Shown here: positions 43,234-51,868 of the stretch, piece by piece
Position numbering within the stretch: position 1 is the stretch's first letter
How the letters are laid out: the number at the start of each line of letters is the position of its first letter
Source: DASRWI01 sp035654655
GTDB taxonomy: Bacteria; Bacteroidota; Ignavibacteria; Ignavibacteriales; Ignavibacteriaceae
Length of the DNA: 64,000 bases
Direction of reading: 5' to 3'
Assembly: GCA_035654655.1 (NCBI GenBank)
Contig: DASRWI010000010.1
Coordinates: 186,001-250,000 of the forward strand
Program-made: the position numbers and the translations under genes
Notes under the pieces: generated by a model
The model's input: only the letters and a program-made list of their open reading frames with translations
What the model was told of the DNA's origin: nothing
Databases searched by the model: none

Positions 43234-44313
43234 ATGAGAAAAAAAGCAAAGTTGATTTTAGAAGATGGTCTTGAAGTTACCGGAAAATCTTTCGGTGCAC
43301 TTCATAATACAAATGGTGAAGTTGTTTTTAATACCGGTATGGTTGGTTATCCTGAGACTATGACGGACCCCAGTTACCGTGGTCAAATCCTTGTTTGTAC
43401 ATATCCACTCATTGGCAATTATGGTATTCCTGCTGAAGTAAATGAGAATGAACTCTCTAATTATTTTGAATCTGATGCAATCCATATTAGAGGTTTAATT
43501 GTTTCAGAATACTCTGAAGAATATTCTCACTGGAGCGGTGATATTTCTCTTGAAGAATGGATGAAGCAAAAAAATATTCCTGGAATTACCGGAGTTGATA
43601 CCAGAATGCTCACTCGAAAGCTTCGAGAGAATGGTACTATGAAGGGAAAGATTGTCATAGAAGACGATAATTCTAAAATAGACTTTGAAGATCCCAATGC
43701 AAAAGATTTAGTTGGTGAAGTCTCACCTAAGGAAGTTAAATATTACAATAAAGGTCCTAAGAAAGTTATACTTGTAGATTGTGGTTCAAAGAATAACATA
43801 GTTCGAGCTTTTCTTAACAGAGATATAACTGTAATTCGAGTTCCTTATGATTTTGATTTTACTACTCTTGATGGTAATGGAATATTGATTTCCAACGGTC
43901 CAGGTGACCCTAAAATGTGCACTAAAACTATTGAGCATACACGCAAAGCAATGCAATTGAATAAACCAATTTTAGGAATCTGCTTAGGCTCTCAAATTCT
44001 TGCTCTTGCTGCAGGTGCAAATACTTACAAGCTTAAATATGGACATCGTGGACTCAACCAGCCTTGCAATGAAACAGGTACAAAACGCTGTTACATAACT
44101 TCTCAAAACCATGGATACGCAATTGATTCTTTGACTCTACCTGAAGATTGGCGTGAGTGGTTTGTAAATGATAATGATGGAACCAATGAAGGAATAATTC
44201 ATATATCCAAACCATTCTTCGGAGCTCAATTTCATCCTGAGGCATCACCTGGTCCGGATGATAGCGAGTTTATTTTCGATATGTTTGTTAGAGCTTTACA
44301 GGAGGGTAAATAA
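43234..44313 (+). CDS. carA: Carbamoyl-phosphate synthase small subunit
   Basis: Glutaminase subunit that passes ammonia to CarB for carbamoyl phosphate (arginine and pyrimidine synthesis). The start ATG is preceded by AAGAGGAAT and gives MRKKAKLILEDGLEVTGKSF; a longer frame opening would run through the leader hairpin's T-run. In 359 residues the N-terminal CarA domain has EVVFNTGMVGYPETMTDPSY. The class I glutaminase has nucleophile Cys in PILGICLGSQILAL and the His/Glu pair in AQFHPEASPGPDD. It overlaps carB by 1 base. Confidence 0.96.
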   Translation: MRKKAKLILEDGLEVTGKSFGALHNTNGEVVFNTGMVGYPETMTDPSYRGQILVCTYPLIGNYGIPAEVNENELSNYFESDAIHIRGLIVSEYSEEYSHWSGDISLEEWMKQKNIPGITGVDTRMLTRKLRENGTMKGKIVIEDDNSKIDFEDPNAKDLVGEVSPKEVKYYNKGPKKVILVDCGSKNNIVRAFLNRDITVIRVPYDFDFTTLDGNGILISNGPGDPKMCTKTIEHTRKAMQLNKPILGICLGSQILALAAGANTYKLKYGHRGLNQPCNETGTKRCYITSQNHGYAIDSLTLPEDWREWFVNDNDGTNEGIIHISKPFFGAQFHPEASPGPDDSEFIFDMFVRALQEGK

Positions 44314-47300
44314 TGATTAAAAAAGGCAAACCTAAAAAAGTACTTATCCTTGGTTCCGGGGCTTTACAAATTGGCCAAGCAGGCGAATTTGATTACTCAG
44401 GCAGCCAGGCAATTAAAGCTCTTAAGGAAGATGGAATTTCTACAGTACTTATAAATCCTAACATTGCCACTATACAAACATCAGAAAATTTTGCTGACAA
44501 AGTTTACTTTCTTCCTATTAAAGTTGAGTACGTTGAACAAATAATTATTAAGGAAAAACCTGATAGTATCCTCCTCCAATTTGGGGGTCAAACAGCTTTA
44601 AATATTGGTGTTGAATTATTTGATAAACAAATACTTAACAAGTATGATATAAAGGTACTTGGAACATCTGTAGAAACCATAAAAGATACCGAAGATAGAT
44701 TACTTTTTAGTGATAGAGTTAATGAAGTCGGACTCAAAATTGCGCATAGTAAAACAGCTCATAATGTAGACGAAGCATTAAAAGTTGCTGCAGAAATAAA
44801 CTACCCTGTAATGGTTCGTATAGCTTATGCTCTTGGCGGACTAGGTTCAGGAATCGTTAACAATGAGGAAGAGTTAAGAGAAAAAGCTAGCCGGGCTTTC
44901 TCATTTACTAATCAGATTTTAATTGAGGAATCCCTCTATGGCTGGAAAGAAGTTGAATATGAAATTGTAAGAGATAAATATGATAATTGCATAACCATCT
45001 GCTCTATGGAAAACCTTGATCCAATGGGAATTCACACTGGTGATAGTATAGTTGTCGCTCCTGTTCAGACTCTCTCAGCCAGAGAAAATTTTAAACTTCG
45101 TTCTGTAGGTATTAAGCTTATCAGACATTTGGGAATTATCGGTGAGTGCAACATTCAGTATGCCCTTAATCCTGCAAATGGAGATTATAGAATCATCGAA
45201 GTAAATGCACGCTTAAGCCGCTCCTCTGCCCTTGCATCAAAGGCAACAGGATATCCGCTTGCATTTATTGCAACTAAACTTGCTTTAGGCTATGCATTAA
45301 ATGAAATTGAAAATATAATTACAAAAGAAACCTCTGCCTGCTTTGAACCTGCACTTGATTACATAGCTTTAAAATTCCCAAGATGGGATTTACAAAAATT
45401 TAGAAAGGTAAGTACTGTCCTCGGCAGTGAAATGAAATCAGTTGGTGAAGTAATGTCCTTGGGTAGAAACTTCGAAGAAGTGCTTCAAAAAGCAATACGT
45501 ATGTTAGATATAGGAATGATTGGACTTACCGGCAACAAAATTGATTTTACAGACCTTGAAAAAGAAATTCAAGTGCCAACTGACAGAAGAATTTTTGCAA
45601 TAGCAAAAGCTTTTGAATGCGGTTACTCAGTTGAAAAAGTTCACGAGCTTTCAAAGATAACTCCCTGGTTCCTTTATAAAATTAAACATATAATAGAAAC
45701 TCAAAAGCAAATTAATAAAGAATCAATTAAGGATACTGAATTCTTATTGGCTGTAAAGAAGAATGGATTTAGTGATAAGCAAATTGCTTTATTTACTAGT
45801 TCAACTGAAACTGAAATTAGAGAATTACGAAAGAAAAATAAAGTCCTCCCTGTTGTAAAGCAGATTGATACAATGGCAGCAGAGTTCCCTGCAAAGACAA
45901 ATTATCTCTACTTCACTTATCATGGTGAAGAAAATGATGTTCAAATCGGAGATAAGAATCAAGTTGTGGTTTTAGGCAGCGGTGCATATAGAATAGGTTC
46001 ATCTGTTGAATTTGACTGGTGCTGTGTTAATGCTGTACTTAGTCTTAATAAAATGAACTACAATACCATAATGATTAATTGTAATCCTGAAACAGTAAGT
46101 ACAGACTACGACATCTGCGATAAGCTTTACTTTGAAGAACTTACTATGGAGCGTGTTCAAGATATTTGCGACTTCGAAAATCCTGATGGAGTAATTGTAT
46201 CAATGGGTGGACAAGTTCCGAACAATCTTGCAATGAAACTTCACAATGCAGGAATAAAAATATTCGGTACCTCTCCCCTTCAAATTGATAATGCGGAGAA
46301 CAGACATAAGTTCTCTAACATATTAGATGGGTTAGAAATAGACCAGCCTGTATGGAAAGAACTTACAAGTCTTGATGAAGCTAAAAAGTTTTCCAATAAA
46401 GTTAGTTATCCTGTTCTAATCAGACCAAGCTATGTACTCAGTGGTGCTGCTATGAGCATTGTTCTTTCCGAAGATGAACTTGAAGAATACTTAAAGAAAG
46501 CTACAGACTTAAACAAAGAGCATCCTGTTGTTATAAGCAAATTCATAACGGATGCAAGAGAAATTGAAGTTGATGCAGTTGCAGAAAATGGAAGCTTATT
46601 TTGTTATGCAATATCTGAGCACGTTGAAAACGCTGGTGTGCATTCGGGTGATGCTACAATAGTTCTTCCCCCGCAGCGTACATACCTTGAAACAATGCGT
46701 CGCGTAAAGATGATTACAAAAGAAATTGCTGCAGCTTTGGAGATTACAGGTCCATTCAATATGCAGTTCATAGCAAAAGATAATGAAGTAAAAGTAATTG
46801 AATGTAACTTAAGAGCATCAAGAAGTTTTCCATTTGTATCTAAGACATTGAAGATAAACTTCATTGACATAGCTACTCGTTTAATGATGGGAGAAAGAGT
46901 CACAAAAATAGATAAATCCTCATTCGACCTTGATTATGTAGGAGTTAAAGCATCTCAATTTTCATTCACACGATTAAAAGGTTCAGACCCTGTACTTGGA
47001 GTGGAAATGTCTTCAACAGGAGAAGTAGCTTGTCTTGGAGATGATTTCAACGAAGCATTTTTGAAAAGCTGCATCTCAACAGGATTCAAAGTTCCCAAAA
47101 AAGGAGTAATGCTGTCAACAGGTACAACATTGCATAAAGCAGAATTCATAGAAGAATTAAAAATGCTCAACAAGATGGGATTAACATTCTACGGAACAAA
47201 AGGAACAGCAGATTTCTACAAAAAGATGGCAGATATAAATGTAGAAGTGTTATGGAGACCATTTGATAACAAGGAACCATCAATACTCACCTACTTATCA

Positions 47301-47498
47301 GAAGGCAAAATAGACTTAGTAATAAACATTCCTAAGACAGCAGAAAAAACAGAACTCGATAGTGATTACATCATCCGCAGAAAAGCAGTAGATATGAATG
47401 TTCCATTGATAACAAACATTCAATTTGCAAAGCGGTTTGTAAAAGCACTAAGCCAAGGAAACAAACCCCCAATCAAAAGCTGGGATGAGTATCAGTAA
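44313..47498 (+). CDS. carB: Carbamoyl-phosphate synthase large subunit
   Basis: 1061 residues, full length, with the usual internal duplication. The two halves begin KVLILGSGALQIGQAGEFD and VVVLGSGAYRIGSSVEFDW. Each has an ATP-grasp domain (MVRIAYALGGLGSGIV and VLIRPSYVLSGAAMSIV). An oligomerisation domain lies between them and an MGS-like allosteric domain closes the protein (LTFYGTKGTADFYKKM, then LVINIPK). RBS GGAGG lies 8 bases before the ATG. It shares a transcript with carA. Confidence 0.97.
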   Translation: MIKKGKPKKVLILGSGALQIGQAGEFDYSGSQAIKALKEDGISTVLINPNIATIQTSENFADKVYFLPIKVEYVEQIIIKEKPDSILLQFGGQTALNIGVELFDKQILNKYDIKVLGTSVETIKDTEDRLLFSDRVNEVGLKIAHSKTAHNVDEALKVAAEINYPVMVRIAYALGGLGSGIVNNEEELREKASRAFSFTNQILIEESLYGWKEVEYEIVRDKYDNCITICSMENLDPMGIHTGDSIVVAPVQTLSARENFKLRSVGIKLIRHLGIIGECNIQYALNPANGDYRIIEVNARLSRSSALASKATGYPLAFIATKLALGYALNEIENIITKETSACFEPALDYIALKFPRWDLQKFRKVSTVLGSEMKSVGEVMSLGRNFEEVLQKAIRMLDIGMIGLTGNKIDFTDLEKEIQVPTDRRIFAIAKAFECGYSVEKVHELSKITPWFLYKIKHIIETQKQINKESIKDTEFLLAVKKNGFSDKQIALFTSSTETEIRELRKKNKVLPVVKQIDTMAAEFPAKTNYLYFTYHGEENDVQIGDKNQVVVLGSGAYRIGSSVEFDWCCVNAVLSLNKMNYNTIMINCNPETVSTDYDICDKLYFEELTMERVQDICDFENPDGVIVSMGGQVPNNLAMKLHNAGIKIFGTSPLQIDNAENRHKFSNILDGLEIDQPVWKELTSLDEAKKFSNKVSYPVLIRPSYVLSGAAMSIVLSEDELEEYLKKATDLNKEHPVVISKFITDAREIEVDAVAENGSLFCYAISEHVENAGVHSGDATIVLPPQRTYLETMRRVKMITKEIAAALEITGPFNMQFIAKDNEVKVIECNLRASRSFPFVSKTLKINFIDIATRLMMGERVTKIDKSSFDLDYVGVKASQFSFTRLKGSDPVLGVEMSSTGEVACLGDDFNEAFLKSCISTGFKVPKKGVMLSTGTTLHKAEFIEELKMLNKMGLTFYGTKGTADFYKKMADINVEVLWRPFDNKEPSILTYLSEGKIDLVINIPKTAEKTELDSDYIIRRKAVDMNVPLITNIQFAKRFVKALSQGNKPPIKSWDEYQ

Positions 47499-47538
47499 CT
47501 CTCAGCCAACGGAATGAATGTTTTATTGTAAGCCTTTT

Positions 47539-47585
47539 AAAAAAAATCTGCTGCATCCATCTACATTTCATAAATGGATGAGCAG
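47539..47585 (-). terminator. Rho-independent terminator of the NO reductase gene
   Basis: On the minus strand CTGCTCATCCAT pairs with ATGGATGCAGCAG (one bulged base) and is followed by a run of eight T. It begins 33 bases past the norB stop in the convergent gap with carB. Confidence 0.8.
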
Positions 47586-47618
47586 AATTTACATTGAGCT
47601 AACTACAACAAAAAAAAT

Positions 47619-49943
47619 TTATTTTCTTTCTTCTAATTCTTCTTCAGCTAAGTTTTCCTTTGTAGTTGTACTTGGGAATTCCTGACCAACGATATCAGCT
47701 TCTCTAAGAACTGAATGTCCGGTTTTTAATCCAAGAATAAACCATCCCAGTGAGAGAATACCTGCGGCAAAGATAGTGTCACCAATTACTCTTAACCACC
47801 TTAAAGTATAGATAAGAGGAGTGTTGTTAAATTCATATGAACGTGCATACCACATTCCGTGTTCAACACTTGCCCAGGTTTGTAACAATCCTACCGGAAG
47901 AATACTTATAAATATCATTAAAGCTAAACCAATGTTAATTGCCCAGAAAGCAAATTTAATTGCACCTGTCTTCCAAACATAATTATTGGTTAATCCTTTT
48001 AAGCAGAATAACATTAATCCTATTCCGAGCATTCCATATACACCAAACAAAGCTGCATGTCCGTGGACGGGAGTTGTTTCTAATCCTTGCATATAGTATA
48101 AAGCTATAGGTGGATTTATTAAGAAGCCGAATAAGCCTGCTCCTACTAAATTCCAGAAAGCTACTGCTACGAAGAAATAAATTGGCCACTTATATGCACT
48201 AACCCACTTTTTGGCACGGCTTAATGTTAAGTTCTCATATCCTTCAAATCCTATGAGCACCAATGGAACAACTTCCATTGCACTGAATGTTGCACCTAAA
48301 GCCATTATGGCTGTTGGTGTTCCTGAAAAATATAGGTGATGGAATGTTCCTAATATTCCTCCGGATAAGAAAATCACAGTTGAAAATAAAACTGCTGCTG
48401 TTGCTGAGGCAACTCTTAACAATCCCATTCTAGTGAACAGGAATGCTATGACTACGGTAGCAAAAACTTCAAAGAAACCTTCTACCCAGAGATGAACAAC
48501 CCACCATCTCCAATATTCAGCAATAGCTAAGTTAGTTTGTCTTCCCCACATCAAACCTGCTGCGTAGAATGCTGCAATGGCTGTACTTGCAATTAAAAAC
48601 AATGCTAGCAGATGTCTGTTTTCATCTCTCTTCTTAAATGCAGGCCACATTGCACGTGCCATTAAACCTAGCCAAAGCACTAAACCAATAAATAAAAATA
48701 TCTGCCAAAATCTGCCTAAGTCAACGTATTCATATCCTTGATGACCAAACCAGAAGTTAGCATCATAACCTAATCTCTGCTGAACACCAAACCATTGACC
48801 TGCCATTGAACCAGCAACAATAATCAGCAAACATACAAATAAAAAGTTTACACCTGCTCTTTGAAATTTTGGTTCATGTCCTGATACTGCGGGAGCAATA
48901 AATAATCCTGTTGCTAACCAGGCAGTTGCAATCCAAAATATTCCAAGCTGAGTATGCCAGGTTCTTGTTACTTGATAAGGCAGCCATTTTTGAATTGGTA
49001 TACCATAGAAGCCGCCCCCTTCAACTCCATAGTGAGCAGTAACTGCGCCTAATAGTACCTGAACAACAATCAATATTGCAACTATCCAAAAATATTTTAA
49101 TGTTGCTTTCATTGAAGGAGTAGCTTTAACAGCTAATAAAGGATCCCAATCAGGTAGTTCGTGGAGTTCTTCTTTTCTTTTTTTGCTGGCTGCATAATAC
49201 CAGGCTAAAGCACCAATACCTGCAAGTAAAAGAACAAAACTTATAACTGACCATACTACAACTTGCCCTGAAGGTTTATTACCTATAAGGTCTTCACCTG
49301 GCCAATTGTTTGTGTAAGTAATATCTTGCCCTGGTCTTTGAGTTTCGCAAGCCCAGGAGGCCCACATAAAGAAAGCATTCATCTTTCTTTGACGTTCAGG
49401 ATCCTTAATGGTATTCTTTGCAATTGCATAACCTTCACGATACTGGTCTGCTTTTGGATCATCACCAAATAATGATGCATAATATTTACTATTATCATCA
49501 AATGCCTGAGCTCTGACATCTGAAACAGTAATTGTATTTGATTCTGCACTATAAGTATTTTTTCTAATTTCGTCTTGTAGTTTTCTCTGTAGATATGCCT
49601 GGTCTTCAGGATTTAATTGGTTATAATCTTTTCCCTTCTCAGAACGTGCCCAGGAATTTAATATAAATGTAGCTTCTTTATGAATGTAATCTGCAGTCCA
49701 ATCAGGAGCTAAATATGAACCGTGCCCCCAAACTGTACCTATCTCGTGTCCTCCAATAGATTGCCAAACATTTTGACCATCTTTAATGTCCTGACCTGTA
49801 AATAAAACTTTACCGCTTTCAGTAACTACTTTGTCAGGAATGGGAGGTTTTTCCCTATAGATTTCATAACCGTAATAACCAAGAACCAGAAAGGATAGAA
49901 CAACAACGAGTCCAAATCCAATCCAGAGTTTTTTATAATTCAT
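47619..49943 (-). CDS. norB: Quinol-dependent nitric oxide reductase (qNOR)
   Basis: Reduces 2 NO to N2O at the membrane using quinol; also called norZ. In 774 residues the fused N-terminal domain has VLFTGQDIKDGQNVWQSIGG and GTVWGHGSYLAPDW. About twelve further membrane helices of the heme-copper oxidase fold follow. Non-heme iron ligands are His484 and Glu488 in VVHLWVEGFFEVF and His535/His536 in TFHHLYFSGTP. The His-Glu spacing equals cytochrome-c NOR H207/E211, and the 51-residue step to the His pair is kept. The canonical His pair argues against a nitric oxide dismutase. RBS TAGGAGAGAG; an FNR-like box lies upstream. Confidence 0.94.
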   Translation of the reverse strand: MNYKKLWIGFGLVVVLSFLVLGYYGYEIYREKPPIPDKVVTESGKVLFTGQDIKDGQNVWQSIGGHEIGTVWGHGSYLAPDWTADYIHKEATFILNSWARSEKGKDYNQLNPEDQAYLQRKLQDEIRKNTYSAESNTITVSDVRAQAFDDNSKYYASLFGDDPKADQYREGYAIAKNTIKDPERQRKMNAFFMWASWACETQRPGQDITYTNNWPGEDLIGNKPSGQVVVWSVISFVLLLAGIGALAWYYAASKKRKEELHELPDWDPLLAVKATPSMKATLKYFWIVAILIVVQVLLGAVTAHYGVEGGGFYGIPIQKWLPYQVTRTWHTQLGIFWIATAWLATGLFIAPAVSGHEPKFQRAGVNFLFVCLLIIVAGSMAGQWFGVQQRLGYDANFWFGHQGYEYVDLGRFWQIFLFIGLVLWLGLMARAMWPAFKKRDENRHLLALFLIASTAIAAFYAAGLMWGRQTNLAIAEYWRWWVVHLWVEGFFEVFATVVIAFLFTRMGLLRVASATAAVLFSTVIFLSGGILGTFHHLYFSGTPTAIMALGATFSAMEVVPLVLIGFEGYENLTLSRAKKWVSAYKWPIYFFVAVAFWNLVGAGLFGFLINPPIALYYMQGLETTPVHGHAALFGVYGMLGIGLMLFCLKGLTNNYVWKTGAIKFAFWAINIGLALMIFISILPVGLLQTWASVEHGMWYARSYEFNNTPLIYTLRWLRVIGDTIFAAGILSLGWFILGLKTGHSVLREADIVGQEFPSTTTKENLAEEELEERK

Positions 49944-50003
49944 AATGTCTCTCTCCTACTTCGAATTAATTTTTTTAAATTAGGTTTTTTTTAATTACTA
50001 AGC

Positions 50004-50017
50004 TTGACATTAATCAT
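50004..50017 (-). promoter_or_regulatory. FNR/CRP-family (DNR/NnrR-type) box before norB
   Basis: TTGACATTAATCAT matches the TTGAT-N4-ATCAA pattern at 12 of its 14 positions if N4 is free. It is centred about 32 bases upstream of a TAATTTAA -7-like element, close to a class II activator position (-41.5). Confidence 0.5.
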
Positions 50018-50057
50018 ACTTATCGCTGTAGTCATCATCAATCTAAAACATTAAATC

Positions 50058-50792
50058 TTACATTAAATCTTTTTCTAATTGAATAGCCTTTGGAAATAAA
50101 ATTCCATTCTCTAAGAAAATATGTTTGTGAAGGTCTAATTCAAAAGCTTCCAATTCTTTATAAGTAACAGCATAAGTACCGCAAGCATCTTCGGGTAAAG
50201 TAAAATTATTAGAGATAGTTCTGATTTGCTCAAGTATATTACCGGCACCCTGGTGTTCATATTCCATTACCTCAATGGGTCTTGATACTGAAAAACCATT
50301 TACCTTTTCATTATTCTTTTTCATCTGAACTAATTTTGCAATTGCCGGAAATAATATTTTTTCTTCCTTCTGCATATGACTTGTTAACTCATTTGCAATG
50401 TCACCAAATAAAGATCTCAACTGAGCTAATTCAGGATGTCTTCCTCCGTGAACATTAACAAGTTTATTCAAATGTGCATAAATCTCCGGTATTGAATTCG
50501 CCACATATCTATGATGTGTATTAACAATATAGCTTGCAAGAAAATCAAGTTCCCATTGGTCATAATTCTCATTATAGCCTACTGAATTATTATCCAACAG
50601 GGGTGATAATTCACCTTCCAAAGCATTTATATCTATTCCTTTTTCACTGCAGGCATTACCCAACGGTCTATTACCTTTGCAACAAAAATCTATACCATAT
50701 TTCTCAAAAACTGAAGCTACTCTAAAGTTTACTGCTACTATGTCCTTAATTAAAGCATCAGATAAACCATTTTGCACTGTTTGATTATTCAT
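50058..50792 (-). CDS. ric: Iron-sulfur cluster repair di-iron protein (RIC/ScdA/YtfE)
   Basis: A cytoplasmic protein that restores Fe-S clusters damaged by NO or oxidants. Its 244 residues have an N-terminal ScdA_N domain with the CC motif (VFEKYGIDFCCKGNRPLGNAC). The hemerythrin-like domain has iron ligands in YIVNTHHRYV, VNVHGGRHPEL, SHMQKEEKILFPAI, MEYEHQGAGNIL and DLHKHIFLENGILFP. RBS AGGAG lies before the ATG. Placement next to norB and a second pirin supports a nitrosative-stress role. Confidence 0.94.
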   Translation of the reverse strand: MNNQTVQNGLSDALIKDIVAVNFRVASVFEKYGIDFCCKGNRPLGNACSEKGIDINALEGELSPLLDNNSVGYNENYDQWELDFLASYIVNTHHRYVANSIPEIYAHLNKLVNVHGGRHPELAQLRSLFGDIANELTSHMQKEEKILFPAIAKLVQMKKNNEKVNGFSVSRPIEVMEYEHQGAGNILEQIRTISNNFTLPEDACGTYAVTYKELEAFELDLHKHIFLENGILFPKAIQLEKDLM

Positions 50793-50809
50793 TATAACTC
50801 CTATTAATA

Positions 50810-50831
50810 AATCAGACTTTTTTGTCTGATT
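50810..50831 (-). promoter_or_regulatory. Perfect palindrome in the ric leader
   Basis: AATCAGAC and GTCTGATT are separated by six bases, 18 bases upstream of the ric ATG. It lies downstream of a TATATTTG box (50868-50875, minus strand), so it is in the predicted 5' leader. It may be an operator or an mRNA hairpin; no known regulator site was recognised. Confidence 0.5.
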
Positions 50832-50867
50832 AAAATAAATAAGTATATAATAAAAAGCAAATATATT

Positions 50868-50875
50868 CTAATGCC
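50868..50875 (-). promoter_or_regulatory. Bacteroidetes-type -7 box of ric (TATATTTG)
   Basis: A TAnnTTTG match on the minus strand, 75 bases before the ric ATG and just after the pirin stop. Confidence 0.4.
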
Positions 50876-50883
50876 AATGTGTT

Positions 50884-51738
50884 CTATTCATTCCAAGTGC
50901 CGAATTTTCCATTTCTATATTCATCATAAGCTTCTTTAATTTCCTCTTCAGAGTTCATAACAAAAGGTCCATGAGCCACTATAGGTTCATTAAGTGGTTT
51001 AGCATATCCTAACATTAAAATACTCTCAGATTCAGCTTCTATTTCAATTTCTTCGGAATTATTTGAAAATTCAGCTAAATGCAATGCTTCGACTATGTTG
51101 TTGTTTACATTTAATTTGCCTCTAATTACATAAAAGAGAATATTATTATCCTTAGGAATATTGAATGTCAATTTACCTTTTGCAGAAAATTTAATTAGGA
51201 ATAATTGAAGTCCAATTTCAGATTGAAAAGCTCCTTTCTTATTCATCCAACCCCCTGAAATAACATCAATTACCACACTCTCTTCATCAAGAATTACTTT
51301 AGGAATTTCCTCCTTCTGCAAACCTTTATAAAATGGCTCTGACATTTTTAACTTTGCAGGTAAGTTCACCCACAATTGTAAAATTTCTAGAGGTCCACCT
51401 TTGTCCAAGAATTCTCTTGATGAAACTTCTGAGTGTATCAACCCCTTCCCTGCTCTCATCCACTGAATCCCACCGGAGTAAATCACGCTCTCATTACCTG
51501 AATTATCTTTATGTACAATGTCTCCGTTGATAATAAAAGTAACCGTTTCAATACCTCTATGTGGGTGAGGACCAAATGGAAGTCCTGAATTATTTTTTGA
51601 ATAAACTTGCGGTCCATGATGATTTAAAAATAAAAATGGGTCAATGTATTCTATATTTCTGGTTGGTAAAGCTCTATACGTAATAAGATCAGCAACAGGC
51701 CCATAAACAGCCTTATAATTTTTTTTTATCAGTCTCAT
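50884..51738 (-). CDS. Pirin family protein (YhaK/long type)
   Basis: A 284-residue bicupin. The N-terminal cupin motif is GPHPHRGIETVTFIINGD (His-His-Glu). It is followed by GIQWMRAGKGLIHSEVSS with the fourth ligand. The second cupin lacks ligands, and the C-terminal extension PFVMNSEEEIKEAYDEYRNGKFG is typical of long pirins. It belongs to a different subfamily from the first pirin. It is transcribed divergently from the amylase gene and upstream of ric. Confidence 0.92.
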   Translation of the reverse strand: MRLIKKNYKAVYGPVADLITYRALPTRNIEYIDPFLFLNHHGPQVYSKNNSGLPFGPHPHRGIETVTFIINGDIVHKDNSGNESVIYSGGIQWMRAGKGLIHSEVSSREFLDKGGPLEILQLWVNLPAKLKMSEPFYKGLQKEEIPKVILDEESVVIDVISGGWMNKKGAFQSEIGLQLFLIKFSAKGKLTFNIPKDNNILFYVIRGKLNVNNNIVEALHLAEFSNNSEEIEIEAESESILMLGYAKPLNEPIVAHGPFVMNSEEEIKEAYDEYRNGKFGTWNE

Positions 51739-51770
51739 AAAAATCCTTGTTTAATAGTAAAAATTAAAAA

Positions 51771-51778
51771 CAAATGTA
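51771..51778 (-). promoter_or_regulatory. Bacteroidetes-type -7 box of the second pirin (TACATTTG)
   Basis: A minus-strand TAnnTTTG match, 32 bases from the pirin ATG. Confidence 0.5.
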
Positions 51779-51836
51779 TAAATAAGATTATGAGATAATC
51801 ACATAATTGTATGTTTATATGTGTTTATCTTTTTAG

Positions 51837-51844
51837 TAAGTTTG
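51837..51844 (+). promoter_or_regulatory. Bacteroidetes-type -7 box of the alpha-amylase (TAAGTTTG)
   Basis: A TAnnTTTG match ending 24 bases before the GTG start. An earlier ATG (51821) lies upstream of this box, which argues for the GTG. Confidence 0.5.
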
Positions 51845-51868
51845 ACCTTAAAAAGAATTAGGAATTCC

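Noticed and set aside
46604..47173. Minus-strand reading frames opposite carB
   Set aside because: These are shadow frames of the conserved carB sequence; the composition mirrors the sense codons.
47619..49943. Nitric oxide dismutase instead of NO reductase
   Set aside because: The residues that typically change in NO dismutases are canonical here: His484/Glu488 and the His535-His536 pair are all present.
51821..51868. Upstream ATG as amylase start
   Set aside because: It lies upstream of the TAAGTTTG box and would put 16 charged residues before the signal peptide; the GTG has a better RBS.
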